A program made the position numbers and the translations under genes. This document shows positions 42,101-57,100 of a stretch of DNA of 64,000 nucleotides, in pieces. Source of the stretch: Watersipora subatra (taxonomy: Eukaryota > Bryozoa > Gymnolaemata > Cheilostomatida > Watersiporidae); NCBI RefSeq assembly GCF_963576615.1, contig NC_088708.1:57399196-57463195 (forward strand), read 5' to 3'. How positions within the stretch are numbered: the stretch's first letter is position 1; every line of letters starts with the position of its first letter. The notes under the pieces are model-generated. The model was not told where the DNA came from and did not search any database. It saw nothing but the letters and a program-made list of their open reading frames with translations.

Positions 42101-45100
42101 ATCTAAACAAATATCAACCATCTGCAAATATCAGCATTGCACTTTGCTTGTTTAAACTGATCTTTGTCATGTATTAAGTCAATGGTGTATATTAAAAGAG
42201 TGTACAAGTATACAAGACAATCTTAAAATAAAATCACTAACGGTTTTAAGTGAACAACTTTAGTGTACTTACTGTCTTTGTGGCAATAATGAAGTCATTG
42301 TTTATGGAGAAGAGAATATATCCAGGCAGCAGCGAAAGATAAACACCATCCATTCCGAGGTCAGCAGGTAAATACGTAAACATCGTCTTTTGAGATGACC
42401 AATAACGTGAAGCCGGTGAACGGAACCAAAGACATATCGTGAAGGCCGTCAGCAAAGCTGGAAATGTTTGGTTCGCTTTTATAGTGATCACATCTGTTTG
42501 CAAATTGAAATTAGCGATTAAACTCTCCTCATTGTATAGACGAGACATGACGGAGTCCTTTAAACAACCAACAGTTCGGATGTTGGTCTACTGCAATACA
42601 AGCTACGGGGCTGCCACTGAGATGTCAATCGCGGTAATAACCAACTCACGATGATAAAAGCTAATTATAGCAACTAAACACTTTGGTCCATACTTTTGTT
42701 TGCTGTAATAATTAGAACCGATGAAAGGAATGAGCGTGACCATGACTAGGCTGTAAACTGATAATTATAAACACTAGGGAGATAGACTACCCCACCTTGC
42801 TAACTTTACTACGAATATCGCTCTCAATCTTGAGCTGAGCTTGCTTTGCTTCTAACTGCTTCTTACTCAGTTTCTCTGTAACTTTGCCCTGAGCACGTCG
42901 CTTTGCCTCCAGTTCCTACAGCAGTTATAAGTAATGAGTGTCTACTACTTGAAAATAAATAATACCATATGTAGAGTAGTTCCAAATTCTTGCAAACATA
43001 AGTGCCAGAAAGCTGTTACCTTGCGCAGCTCCAACTCCATAAGCTGATCCTGGTATGAGTAGAGCTTATTCTCACGCTTCATGTTTCTCATGTCATCAGA
43101 CTCTTTGTTCCTGCAAGTTGTACGCATCACCATAGTAACAACTTCTACTTACTCCTCACATCAGATATGAAATAAGAGTTGCAGCAGTTGATTTGGATCA
43201 ATCAAAAATACCGTCAACTTGCTATGCTCTTTTAGTACAAGTAAATGCTTCCCACTACGCCAGAGCGCAGACATAACCTTCTGTGATTGAACAGTAATAA
43301 AACTGGCTAAAAGATGTACTAAAGCTCAACTTTATAGGATTTTTTTTTATTTTCCTTCATGAGTTGACCTACATGTATTACTACCAATAGCATCCAGGTG
43401 TTAATATAAAATACCTCCACATATAGTAACTTTTATATGGTACACAGTCTATTATTATTATCATAACTTTACACTCTAGAACAGTAACACTAATAGAAGT
43501 GGAACAGACCACATCACACAGATTTGTGGAAATAATTTAAAACTTCCATGAGCTGGTTAAATGAAAAAGATATGAATAATGCTAACCTTATTGTATCAAA
43601 TTTGGATATTCATAGAGCCTAGACAGCTACAGCATAAAAAAAGGAGCTTTGCACTGCAACATGACTTGGAATGACATGGAACAGTTTCAATAATTAGTGC
43701 ACGTCAGCAAAATATTTGTATAGGATCATCATAGTTGATATTCATTGTAGTACAAAAGATGTTTGTTTTTTGTTATACTGCTGCCACAAGTTGAAGCTGC
43801 CAGTTTATATAAATCAGAAGATAACATGGTATCTAGAAAGCAATGGCCACTTGGTTGAGAGCCTCTAAAAGATCTGATGAGAGAGTAAAGAGCGAGTGGA
43901 GACAATACTTACTTTTCAATCACGGAGGTGTCGTATAGCTCTCCCTCTGGCCATGAGAATATATTGTACTCCTCAGCAGTCACCTGAGTCATGGCTGGGT
44001 CTTCCTCAAGAAGTGCCTTACACTGCTGGAGCAACAAGGGTACCGTCTGGCAGCCATTGATCCTCACCACCGTCTGTCATACATGTTCAGGAAACTTATA
44101 ATTACATAATTTATAGTTATTACTACCAAAAGGATAAGTTGACTGTAACAATGAGATAAGGAAAGTAAATATGGTGAAAATTCGTTCACCGCAGTATAAT
44201 TGTGTATAAATATATGCGCATTAAAAATAACTCATAACAAACATAGCGAATAAAACAATCACTTTGTACGAATTTGAATAAATTATGTGCAGAGTTCTTG
44301 TCAAAATACACTGGGAGCATAAAACAATTCAAAATCGTAATACGTGACCCACAAAAAATGAAGAAAACAGCAAAAAAGATGCATAATCATGGTGCAAGTT
44401 GTGAGTTGAAGACTTAGTCCATATGCTCTCATGTACATGACATGAATTTCATATCCGGCATAAGTGTAGATGCAACTTACCATACAATAATATTTGTATA
44501 AGAAATGCTTACAAAACCAATTAGCTGTAACTAATGACTAACAGATGCTAGTGACAACCTAAATATAGAACAGATCAATATATCCAAATTAAGATATTAG
44601 AAAACGTGAATCACAACAATTTATTCAACAAACGGAAATACACTGTGAAAGGGCGTCATATTATGTATGACATCACTAAGAGCTATTACTAGAACCAAAT
44701 CGTCTAAAGGAGTACGAAACCTGTTTTATTTATAGCTAAATTTCAGAGACCATTCATTTTAGAAACCAATTTGGAAGAACTCAACGCTATTACGGTCAAA
44801 GCTGATTGTCCAGAAATATGCATGACTGGGTTGCAGCCACACACCTTCCCTTGTTAAATGAACAGCGAAAATGGTGGCCATGAATTTGTATTTTAATCTT
44901 GAAAACAATGTTAAATGACATTGAGCAGGCAGATTGATGAATTTTACTGCCGAGTTGAGATTGCCAACTCAACAGAATAAAATAGAACACCTAACAACTT
45001 GATCGTGTAAACTAGCTAATTCAGGGCAACAAACTACCTTTTCTTTAAACCTTGTGTATAAAAAGAAGTCACAGAGGACACCTATGGTGGGAACTTATGA

Positions 45101-48100
45101 CACAGCTAACAGTACTTATATCCTGCTATACATCTAGTTCTGATTAGTCATTATAGCGAATCAGATGCATGTAGAGCTAGATGACAAGATGTTGAGATAT
45201 AGAAGATCTATGTCTATGACACGTCGGCATGACTCTATTTTTATAAAAGTATAATCAGCAAAATCTCACACTTGGTTCATGATTATGGAAACCAGTTGGC
45301 GGTATAGAGGTACTAAAGGACTTTAAAAGGAAGCGATTTCATAGAATATGTGTACCTAGGAGAACAAACAGGCTACTAACTCCATTAACAATTTAAAATG
45401 CTCTCAAATAACTTTTCAATGGTGTGCAACAAAATGTGTTGATTGAGCGCTTTTCTATTGCTATTAAAAAATTTGCCTTAAACCAACAATGATTAATTGT
45501 TTGTCTGCAAAAGTGGTAAGATTTACATCCAAGCTTCTTAAAGTAAGAATTACAAGTAGTCCAATAGCCGGCAGTAACAGATCATGATCGCTGTTACCTA
45601 CGAGCCAATCGGCTAGAAAACTAGTAAGGGTTGAGAAAAAGATGCATGATCGCCTTACCTTAAGAGTAGCGCTAGTCACATCGGTTTGGCTCCTAGAGGT
45701 AAGAAGGGGGAGTACTTCACCCATACTTTCTTCTATGAGTTTGCTCGGAGAAATTTTCAGCCGACGAAGCAGCTTGAGCCAGCTATCCTTCTCGTACACC
45801 TCTACAGTATGATAGTACACCACTAAAGTATGATAGCACACCTCTACAGTATGATAGTACACCTCTAAAGTATGATAGCGCAATGATCGACAGACACTTA
45901 ACCCTTTTGCTGGGAAAACAATGTAATGTGTTTATCGGTACCGTTGAAAAACAAAATTATGTTATTTTCGGTAGAAGTTGATAAAGTTGTCGCATCGTAA
46001 CACAGAAAAATGATATCCATGTTATTAAGTCCTAAATATCGTAGGCAACGTATTTATCTATGATTAACAATATGAAAGAATTATCTGATAGTGCAGTGCG
46101 TTATGCTATAAGCTAATAAAACGCGATCCTACTAAGAATGGATGGAGACAAAATAAGTCCATGCACAACTTGACATTCTAAGCAAAAATCTAAAAATTTA
46201 TTTTATCTCGCAGTGGTCAATAATTCTTTGACTGATTGATATGAAAATAATTCAGATGACTGCAGTGATGTAAATGCTAAATTTAAAACACAATGAGAAA
46301 AGAGATGGTTATAGTAGCTCAAGTGATGATAAAGGACCACACATAACAACACGGTGTAAGGGCTGCGGTGTTGGTCTCTGCTGAAAAGAATGTTTCAAAG
46401 TATAACCTACATAGAAAGTTGCTGTAATATATATGTGAATGGATGTTTATGTTCAAAATAACTTACCAATACAAATAAATTTGAGTTCAACCCACGTATG
46501 TTTTTAGAGTAACGATTTTATTGAATTTTCAACAAAAAACTTAACATATTTCGGTCGTTTTGCCATATTTCGACCCGGCAAAAAGGTTACCAAGTCAACT
46601 GGTATATCATAAACAAGATATCTGAGCTAGATAAACATGCATTCAAAATACGAACCATGATCACCTAGGTAATGGTGATTATTTAAATGCAAGCAATGGT
46701 CATCAATTCCTCAAATTTAAATGATTGAAAACAAAAAAACTATCACAAATAAATGCAATCAGCTGGCACCAAGTGGAGACTTGACTGTGATGCTTGCAAA
46801 TCAATTATGTAAAAACTGATAACTAATCAGAAACAAGAAATTGGATTTAGCAAGCCATCACGTTAATTTGATGACTAAAATAATCCATGACACAGAGCTT
46901 TCTAGACCAGTGATAAACTTAACATAATTATACATCCATTACCTAATCTAGTATAGCTATGAATGGCAACATATAGCCTCAAACTATGACACACCTTTAA
47001 AAAAGTGTCTGATAAAATCAAACTGAAATGGTAAGCAAGTATACCTATTCAATAGATAAACTCATACAAGTATGAGTTTATATTGATGAACATAAAGAGC
47101 CACAAAGCCTTTTTGCAAGCTTAGAGTACCTATTGCCTGATGATGGGATGGCAAGATAGCTGCAATTGCAATCTGAGATAGTTCTCGTTTATCCTGGCTA
47201 GTCAATCCGGTGACACAGTGCAACGTCTCAACGAAACCTTTGGCTGTCAGCATGACAACTTTATCCTCTTTGTTGTCATCAAGTATCTACAGCCAAATAA
47301 AAAAAAAGTTTGCACTGATGAACTCATGCTATAATTTACATGTGGCTGACTTTAATGGGAGAATATAATTATTCACAAAGGCAAACCTCTATAGTAAGCC
47401 GTGGACCTAGATAAGCAACCTAAACGTGTTTTTAGGGATCCCGCGTTACCAGAACAATGTAAAAAAATTATTGGCAATGTCTCAAACAAAAACTTGGTTA
47501 AAAGGGCAGACTATGTCTATATACATAAATCTAGCCTAAATCTATGCTATCTTGAGGCAAAAAGTCAGCGAGTTAGCAAAAGTAGAAGTAGCCACCTCAG
47601 TCCAATTTTGTTCATCGAGGAGCTGAAGGAGGAGACGAAGCATAACAAGAGACAGAGTAAGACCTCCCAGACCGGCGACTACTTTTTTCACTGTCTGTTT
47701 GGCTGACCGTCTGACCGAATAACTGTGGTGGCAGGAAGCGTAGAGGAGGCAGCGCAAGTAGAGTTCCGTAAGACTGACTGAGATCTTATCAGGGTGTTCA
47801 AGCACGAGCATCTCAGAAAGGGAGACAATTGCACGCAAGACAGAGTCTGAAGCTGATGAGAGCAGCCTGTCATTGCACAGGAGCGGTTTATCTGTAGCCA
47901 GCACAACTTTCCACAAGATTTGCAGGCTGGCCTCTTCTGCAACAATTTGATATTAGCGTATTTAGCAGCTTATGGCGGTTACCACAAGCATATGCTATCA
48001 TTTATGCAAAACACATCTAACCAGTCAAGTAGTTGACCATGCGATCCTATGGTATAAGAGGTTACTTGTGACAAACCGAGAATAATTTTTAATTTAACCC

Positions 48101-51100
48101 TTCCACTGCAACCAATGTGCGAATTTAGCTTTTGACCTACTGCCAGCCATTTTACAGAAAAATCGCCGATTTTACATCATGATATGTATACAATTTTTTA
48201 AATTTCAAACAATATTTAGAAAATTTTTGTTACATGTTTCATGCTGCTAAAATGTTAACGAACAGAACTATGCAAAAAAATCCATTTATCTAAATTTTGT
48301 GCATTGCTGGGGCTATGTGAAGCTACGAAGCTATTACGATCCTCTACAATGTTCCTTACTCATAAAACACTATTGCTTTCACCACCATCAGTCAGTGCGG
48401 TCACTTTCATTATATGAGTATTCACTAAAGTCTGAATATAAATCGGCTGTAATGTTCTCAACAAAACCTATTCTTTTTCTAAGACAGGAGGTGTTTGCGA
48501 AAATCATATAGCAAATAAAAAGTTCGAGTGTCAGAAAAAATGTATCGTTCAACTTGCAATTTCCAATCAAAGATTATTATTTGCTTCGCAAATATAGACT
48601 AATTTTCGAGAGAAATATTCGGGCATCACTACCAATGCCATAGAAATACCAAAGATCATTGGTTATGTTGTAACAAATCAATAAAATTCAGTTACCACAC
48701 AGCTACTCTAAATTTCGCAAAAACGCGTCCATGGCAGTTGATCAAAGATTTTGCCTATATATATAATTGCTAATATACTTTAATTTCTTTATAAATTCAT
48801 ATGTAAAAGACATAGTTTGAAACTAATACAAAAAAACAACTTGTCAACAAATAACAACACTCAACTTTATTAATTCATTAAACCAACTTCTTCTGAAACA
48901 TGAGGTCATTAAGCCGAAAGCTATGGATGTTGCAACTCCTGTGAGCGGCTTACACGCACACGGATGAAAGTAGGCAATTGTAAAGATATTCCAAAATTGT
49001 AAAGGTAGGCAGGGATTTGAAGATTCTCTTCACGTTGCAGGTGACAGAGAATCTTGAAACATATTATTGCGATCTTATTTCAATCTTGATTCCCTTTTAG
49101 TCATCTTACGTCTTCTACTATAGCATAGTTCACAATCGAAACCTAGCAATACTAGAAAAACAACTAGTATTTTTTTAAGTTGCTCCTAGCTTACAGAGAG
49201 ATTGAGACCAACAACTCCTATAACAAAAGTTTATGCCAGAACTTGGCTTATTTTTAAAAGCTATTTGAGACTAAAAATGACCGCAGCAATTAAAACTATC
49301 AATTCAAGCCAAGAGTTAGCATGGTTCAAAGATATACGCAGTAGTAATAACAGATTCAAAGATATGATATATGCAGTGATAATAGCAAATTGCAGCTATA
49401 AAATATTGAATTGTGAGAATAAAAAATAGATTAGAAAAATGACAGAGTACTGACCTAAGAGTTGAGGCCTGGAAAGTCGGAGGAGAAGGACAGTGGCGTA
49501 CACAGCCTCACAGGCGAGAGGAATCTGTGCGGGCTGACCTTGGGCAGTAGTAAGAGTAGCGACCAGCTGTGACTCAAAAGGCTGAAGCATCTCTAATGAA
49601 TCAACTGAAAATACATATATTATAGTGCAAATAGAGCACTTCCTCTAAAGTTATTAGAGACAGGTCTTACAGATATATTGAGTGGAAAAGGTTGATAAAG
49701 AGCGAGTGAACATCTGACACATGCAAAAAATAAAATTGACAGTCACTTAAAAACTGACATTCATGAAAGTCAGAAGTACCAATTGAAAAAAGAATCCAAT
49801 TCATTATCCATCTGTAAAACTTAACGGATGGAAAATGAATCGGAACTTTTGGTTTAGTCCACTTGGCATTTGGCATCCACAAATAGGGAGTCCTTCACCT
49901 CGTCTTTGCATAGTGTTTTATGTCTGCCAAAATCTATTAGGGTAATAAAAACAATTTTGAAATCAAAGAATCAATTTCTGAACATTGCTGACTGCATCAC
50001 GCTATTTGGGTTATTCTATCTTCATAATAGCGAGTAACATCTCACAGCACTAGAAAACCTAAAAGTTTACACTGTGACCTACAATCACAGACAGTTTTGA
50101 GTATTTTTATAGCATTACCCTAAAATTCAATTTGATTTTGGTTTGATACTTTTTAATTATCAGAATCTTTACTATATCCTAGTAAAAAAATTTGGTTTAT
50201 AATTTCTGTTCATCTCACAAATAGGATATCCGAACACATTTATGTGAATTAAACACCGATAAATTGAATAAGAAACAACATTTTAAAAACCAAAACAATT
50301 TAGCAAAAAACTTAATGAGCTGCAGTCCACAAAAAGCTTATTGACTTGTTACAGAAGTGAAGTGATCTGAGCAGAATAACAAAAAAATCTAAAATCTCAA
50401 CTTACCACTGTTGAAGCATTTGGTCATGAGATCCAGATAGGCCTGCCTGACAGTTGAGCTCGTACTCTTTGGGCCAGCCCCTATCTGTAAAGTAAAACAT
50501 ATCAAGAAAATATTTATCACTAGTCCATCGCTAGTGTTTGTAGTCAACTAGCTGTTAGCGGCTGTCCCCACTTATGAGGCGTAAGAAGTAATCTGTTGGT
50601 GGAAGCTATCAGAGAACTGCTAGATGAAAGTGCGAGAGTACAAATACTAAACTAATGAAGTGGAATTCAAGCTGAAGAGAGCTACTAAGCATGTAAAATG
50701 CAGAGCAGATAATGACAAAACATAGAAGTATGCATGTTGAGAAGTGCTGCCCTGATCAAGAGAGTAATACGAGTCTCACCCTCATTCTATCCACAAGAAC
50801 TTTGGGAACACTGGATGGAGATGTCTTGACCCATTTACAAAGCTCGACTATGAGGTGAGTGATCATGGCTTCGCTCGTCTCCTGATTTAAAAGGGTAGTA
50901 AATTGGGTCATAGCCTCGGTGGCTAGTCCTTGTATAGCCAGAGATCCTGACACAGAGTTATTGGTAAGATTACCAATAGCGGATACGACATCCATCCTTT
51001 CACCGAGCACCGTCACCTTTCCCTCTGAACCTAGATATAAAGTGATGAATGAAATCATATTTTAACACCAGTTTGGTGCAGCAATTCTTAGATCTACCAA

Positions 51101-54100
51101 ACAAAGAGAAACCAACTATTTAAAAATATTTCCAATAACCAGATAATTACCATTGGTAGATAACTGACAGATGAAATTTTTACTTGAAATAATTGCCAGT
51201 AAGTCTGATTGGTTTTAATACTTGTAAAACTTGTATGCTCAGAGGTGGGCGGTCATTATATATACTTGTATTATATATAATACACAATAGATTTCATTAT
51301 TAGAAGCCGTTTCTCCATAAATTCTTAGCAAAAATGTGCTAATACAAAACCGAGAAGATAACTCAATGATTATCAGTTTCTTAAGTAGAATATGTAGGTG
51401 TGTCAGCTTATGAGAATCAACAGACAGATCACAATACAGCATCAGCCCAGGATATACGTATAATATACACGACATCTAGTCTACTACTAGCTGTCACTAA
51501 CAGTGCTAGATGTGTGGCAGGATATCACAAAAGAGTGACTCGATGATTTGGACTGCTTTTTGCATGATGGTATAATCAGGGTCGGTACTGCCAACATGAT
51601 GGTATAATCAGGGGCGGTATAGCCAACATGATGGTATAATCAGGGGTGGTATAGCCAACATGATGGTATAATCAAGGGCGGTATTGCCAACATGATGGTA
51701 TAATCAGGGGTGGTATAGCCAACATGATGGTATAATCAGGGACGGTAGTGCCAACATGATGGCATAATCAGGGGTGGTATAGCCAACATGATGGTATAAT
51801 CAGGGGCGGTATAGCCAACGTGATGGTATAATCAGGGGTGGTATAGCCAACTGAGCTCTTTCAAAGCTGCCTACATAGTAACTCATACTATGGACAAAGC
51901 TTTCTACATTAAACTGCTTTTATATTTCTAGATTAGCTGATAATAATAATTTCTATCCTTTTGATTGAGTGAATATTGATGCAGTTTTTTTTAACTGTGA
52001 CAAACAAACTAATAATGTTTTAATGCTGTAGGAATATATAAACCATTGTAATGAAGCATAAGAACAATCCTCAATTACTTAGCAATATACAGCTAATGTA
52101 ATTGTTACTAGTACCCTGGCAGTCTAGTGTGATGTCAGATGTAATAACTATATGTACAATTATTCTGAAATGCCAGTGGGCTGTTTAATGGTGCAATTGT
52201 TAGAGTTCCAGTTTACCATACCGAATGTCGGAATCCGAATCTTGTATTATGAAGTTTTTCCTCAACTTCCAACTGTGTCTTACAACAGACACGGCTCTTA
52301 TTATAGTAAAGATTATCAGTAATCGGTAATGATAAAAAATGGTGCAAAATGTATGGTACATATTGCCTAAATTATTACATAAACATTCTATAAATACATT
52401 AATGCAAATTAAAACACATATGTAGACTCGCTGATGTGAAACCTCTAACCATAATATATAAGGTGCCAGCACAATGTGAATGATGCAGGCCATGATTTGA
52501 CTGGCCTACACATATGTAGATACTGCAAGTACAGACCTTTAAGGAGAGAAAACAGGTGCTTGAGGAGTTCTTGGATAGACTCTGGGTTGCTACAGTGACT
52601 GGCCAGATGTCTGTAAGTACCTACTGCTATCTTTCTTCTCGTCTCCTGCTTGTTTTTAACTTCACCTAAAATATGTAACTTTGTTATATTGGCTGTCAAT
52701 AACCTAGTAAGTCTGAAGGTTGAGAGATATTCTCTAAATAACCATAAATATGTGTCTGAACAATGGCTCAGTACCATTTACACTCAGACATAGACTCAGT
52801 ACCATTTACACTCAGACATAGACTCAGCTGCCCTTCTCTAACTCAGACATAGACTCAGTACCATTTACACTCAGACATAGACTCAGCTGCCCTTCTCTAA
52901 CTCAGACATAGACTCAGTACCATTTACACTCAGACATAGACTCAGCTGCCCTTCTCTAAACAGAAATTCAGAAGCAAATTGATATTTTGTCAAACTCAGA
53001 CATGCAATGTTAATCTATTTTCATGTTTGCTTTGTATGCCAAAACAGTTGCATGTTGAAGCAAATATTCTTATAAGCATACATTGCATTTTGTTCAATTC
53101 ATCCCAGAGCTCACAAACACTGATAAATAATTCATAGAATTACATGAAGCATTAAAATCAATAGTCTTTGAAAAAATAAATGCCAAAAAAACTAAATTAT
53201 ATGTAAGAAACTGAATAAATAATAATTGATGAAAAGAGACTCCTCGAGCCAATCAGCCTTAAAGTTGAAAACAGACGAATTGACCTGCGATTGACAATAC
53301 ACAAGATATATGGTGCTAGGTAGAAGTCGCCATAGTAATACGGAGCCTGACTTAAACTACGTAAACTGTTAACTTATTTACATATTTTTGTTTTAATAAG
53401 TTTTTTATTCCCTAATTATAACAACCATTTTCACCACTTTTACTCATTTCAAGCCTTCTTTTATTTCCATCACTTTCACTATCTTCCTAACGATAGCTAC
53501 TGAACTGGCTTCAGAGCTTTATAGAATTGATTGCACATGCTTTTTATAATTTATCAGTTTAATTAAAAAAAGCATTGCTCTCTATTTGTATATCACTCAT
53601 ACTGATTATCTTTGGATCCATGAGTTTAACACGAAAAACTGAAGGAATGAAATACTAGTCAAAAGTGCAATACTATACCACCTGATGGTGAACTGCATAC
53701 ATATGCAAATTTACAAAACTGCGATGCTTTAAGAAGCTTCGAAGGTCGTATGTGGAAAACTATATCGTGCATCGGGACAATTATACGTTCAAAACTTTAC
53801 GTCATACGTCAAAAGATTTGTATGCTGAAGTGATCGTAAGTTGAGGTTAGTCACGATATTAATTAGGCAACTTCCACTGTAAAACTGTACAAAATCAACT
53901 AGTCACTTCTCAATAATAAAAAATTAAAATCTAAGATTATACTAATTATATCTGCCTAAATATATAGATTGAGTACTAGAGATGCATGGCCAACCATTTT
54001 TGATATTGCAATCCTAACTACTGCTATGTCATGCAAATTGTAGCAAGGTACATATGATGAAACTGTATGGCATTTGATGACCATACACCCTGCGACACAA

Positions 54101-57100
54101 ATAGCCTTATAAGATCACCAGTCAACAACAAAAGACACATTGTAATGATAGATTGTAAGGCTTTCACAAGGTGGGTACCTACCAGAGAGTAATTTGGAGA
54201 GCTCCATAGCATACTTGCTCAAATCTATTGCTAAGTGCTCTATCACCGGCGCTGTCACTAAATAATAGCAATAATAACAATAATGAATAAATGTATCTTT
54301 ATGAAAATCAAACATAAGACCATAAGACTAGCATTCAAGGACAATGCCTCTTTCTCAAAATAGTATTTAGCAACAATCTACAAAAATAAAAGCGAGCAAA
54401 TAAGTTGATATAAAATATAATCATAGAACCATAGAATGTTCTTCAATTATTGCACAGCTTTCTACAGTTTCTTCTCTAGTCAAACAGTATGCCACAACCA
54501 CCGTTTACCATCACAAAAAAACTATCTAGTGATCAAATGAGATATTTCTAAAGGAAAGTTCCGATCTGAAAATACCACTTAGTTAAAAGTACCATAAAAT
54601 AAAACTGTTAAGAACATAACTCCAACACGGACTTTTCTAACCATCAAGTCCCTCATAAAGTATTAGCTAATAAACTGAGGGTTGCTTTGCTGCGAGGTGA
54701 TTAAACTTGAGCGCCCATGTGTATCTTGCACATACCAAATAATGCGTGTTCTGGATTTCTGAGCATGAACCTTTTCATGGTGGGCAGAACAACACTGGTG
54801 AAGACTTCATGGGAGCAGTTGGATATTATACTTGAGCAACTAGCCTGTAACAGAATGTTCAAGTCGGTGAAAAGTTGAACATATGCAAATTTTGAATAAA
54901 TTGTAGCAATAATGGATCTCAAAGACTTTAAAAATTTCCCCAAAACTACTTACAATAAACTCAGCATGTTCAATATAGCCATTATTATTTGATACAATAT
55001 TATCATAATCTATTATAATAATATATTATAATAGATATTACAATATTATAATTATTAATATAATCATATATTATTATATTAATATAGTATTATGGTAATA
55101 AAAGCACACTAATGCTACCGTTTTTTTAGGAAGAAAAAGCTATAAAGTTCAAGGCATACAGATTATATACGATTCTGACAGAATGCTTTTTTGTGAGCTT
55201 ATATAATATATTATTATATATTATATAATATAACAATTATATATATAATATATTACTATATAATATATTATTATATTAATATATTATTATGTTAATAAAA
55301 ACACACATATGCTACTTTTTTCTAAGCACAAAGAGCGATAAAGTTTCAAGGCATACAGACCATATACGATTCTGACGGAATGCTCTTTTGTGAGTACCAA
55401 GTCTTGATTAACATTTCCACCAGCTTGGCCTACATCAAAAGAAACAAACTCACATCAGTGCAGTGACTTGGGGAACTGAGGCTAGGATTCATATATCAAA
55501 TCCATAAAACTGTAATACATACAGAATTATTGGCGACATCTTGAGCTAACTGATCTGAGGCGGACTCCATTAAGGAAGAGAGTAGTGGTAGGTGATAATA
55601 TCCATCAGCATCATCACATAGAGTAGATACATACTTCAGAAATAACTCTGGATGCTGAAATTCATAGCAATGCAAGCCGTAAGAGAATAAAATGGGAACC
55701 CCTTCATTGAGTCATTGTCTTTCCTTGGATTGAAATTCAACGCATAGAATATACAATAGGCTCACATCAATATATGTAGCCTTACATATAAATACAGAAG
55801 CATGGGAATAAATACATATACAAAGGTCCTCTCCAGTAACAACATGAATGTGATTTTAACGGTTCAGTTACTCATAAAGAGATCCCTGACTACCTTATTA
55901 AAAATGTTATAATTTAACTACAAATTATGGAAATTACTAGAAGAACCATTCGGCAGTCAGTAGAGAGTATATGTATATAATTGCATATACAGTAGAGAGT
56001 ATATGTCATTTTGACTTTTCCTGTACTACTGTGTCAGATTCATTTTAGTTCAACAATCAATGCAAAAAGGCAGAGCCCAATTTATACCAATACATTTAGA
56101 TATTTGGGTTTTAATGGCATAAGTGAGCTTTAATAAATGACTAATCAGACAACTTCTTCCTACTAGCAACAAGCGCAGCTATAAATGATTCTACAGGTTG
56201 AAATGTCAACAACCTTCAATAATTTTGCATGCAATCAACTAAAATATATCATGTTCAATGTCTAAAGAGCGCATAACAATAATTATGGTCATTGTGTTAC
56301 AGCACCGAGTTAATGTGACATTTGCATAATAAAATACTATGAACTGCGTGAAACTTAAGCGATATTAAATTATATAAAGCCTATTACGACAATATTGATG
56401 AAAGAATTCAGCTAAAATTCATGAAGCCAATCAGCTACAGATATGTGTGTAGCTGTTGGTATCTCAGTATTTGGTAAGAGTTGAGTCCTACTGTTGGCAA
56501 TATTAACATTACATCATTCTTACATTACAGCTTAAACTAAAACAACTGTGAAGCTCGTTTGCTGAATATTGATAAAATCACGAAACAGATGAAAAGTGTT
56601 ATCACTTGGTACCAGTATTAACAGCATACACCTATTAACTATACCTATAAGCATAGCTAATAGGTTTATGATTAACAGACTGCAACCACTTTTATCCAAA
56701 CACTTTAGCTTTATGTTAAACTATCTTGAACTACCTTTGAGAGGATCCTTTTCCACAATCGTTTAAGACTTGCAGTAGCTGATTTCTTGCTACAAAGTCT
56801 TGCAGCATATGTTACATTTGACTGATACTTGATGAGAGTCTTGAGAAGCAACTCATCCTCAACAGCCAAAGGTAGGATAACTTCTGACCAGTTTAGCCAA
56901 TCTAACACGTCTGCGCCATAGCTTCAATGATAAAAATAAATACAATACAGACCTGGGTCTGTATTGACACATTCGTATTCCAATAACCTGGTTAGGTAAA
57001 TAAGTTTTTTAAGGTTCATAGTTCTGTTTCCTTTTGATAATTTCAAACTTGGCAGCAGAAGATAATTTATACATATTAGTACTAATATAATTTCAGTCTC

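Larger units (their letters stand above)
38298..42795 (-). other. GCN1 intron 18 hosting a same-strand gene
   Basis: A 4.5-kb intron between the GCN1 charged helix exon and exon 19. Apart from the nested pentraxin-like gene it is AT-rich, with no mobile element recognised. Transcription of GCN1 must pass through the nested gene, and both splice in the same direction. Confidence 0.8.

Noticed and set aside
47596..47936. Extending exon 13 through the gtggct donor to 47542
   Set aside because: The frame stays open, but the added residues have no counterpart in GCN1 and no better donor in phase follows.
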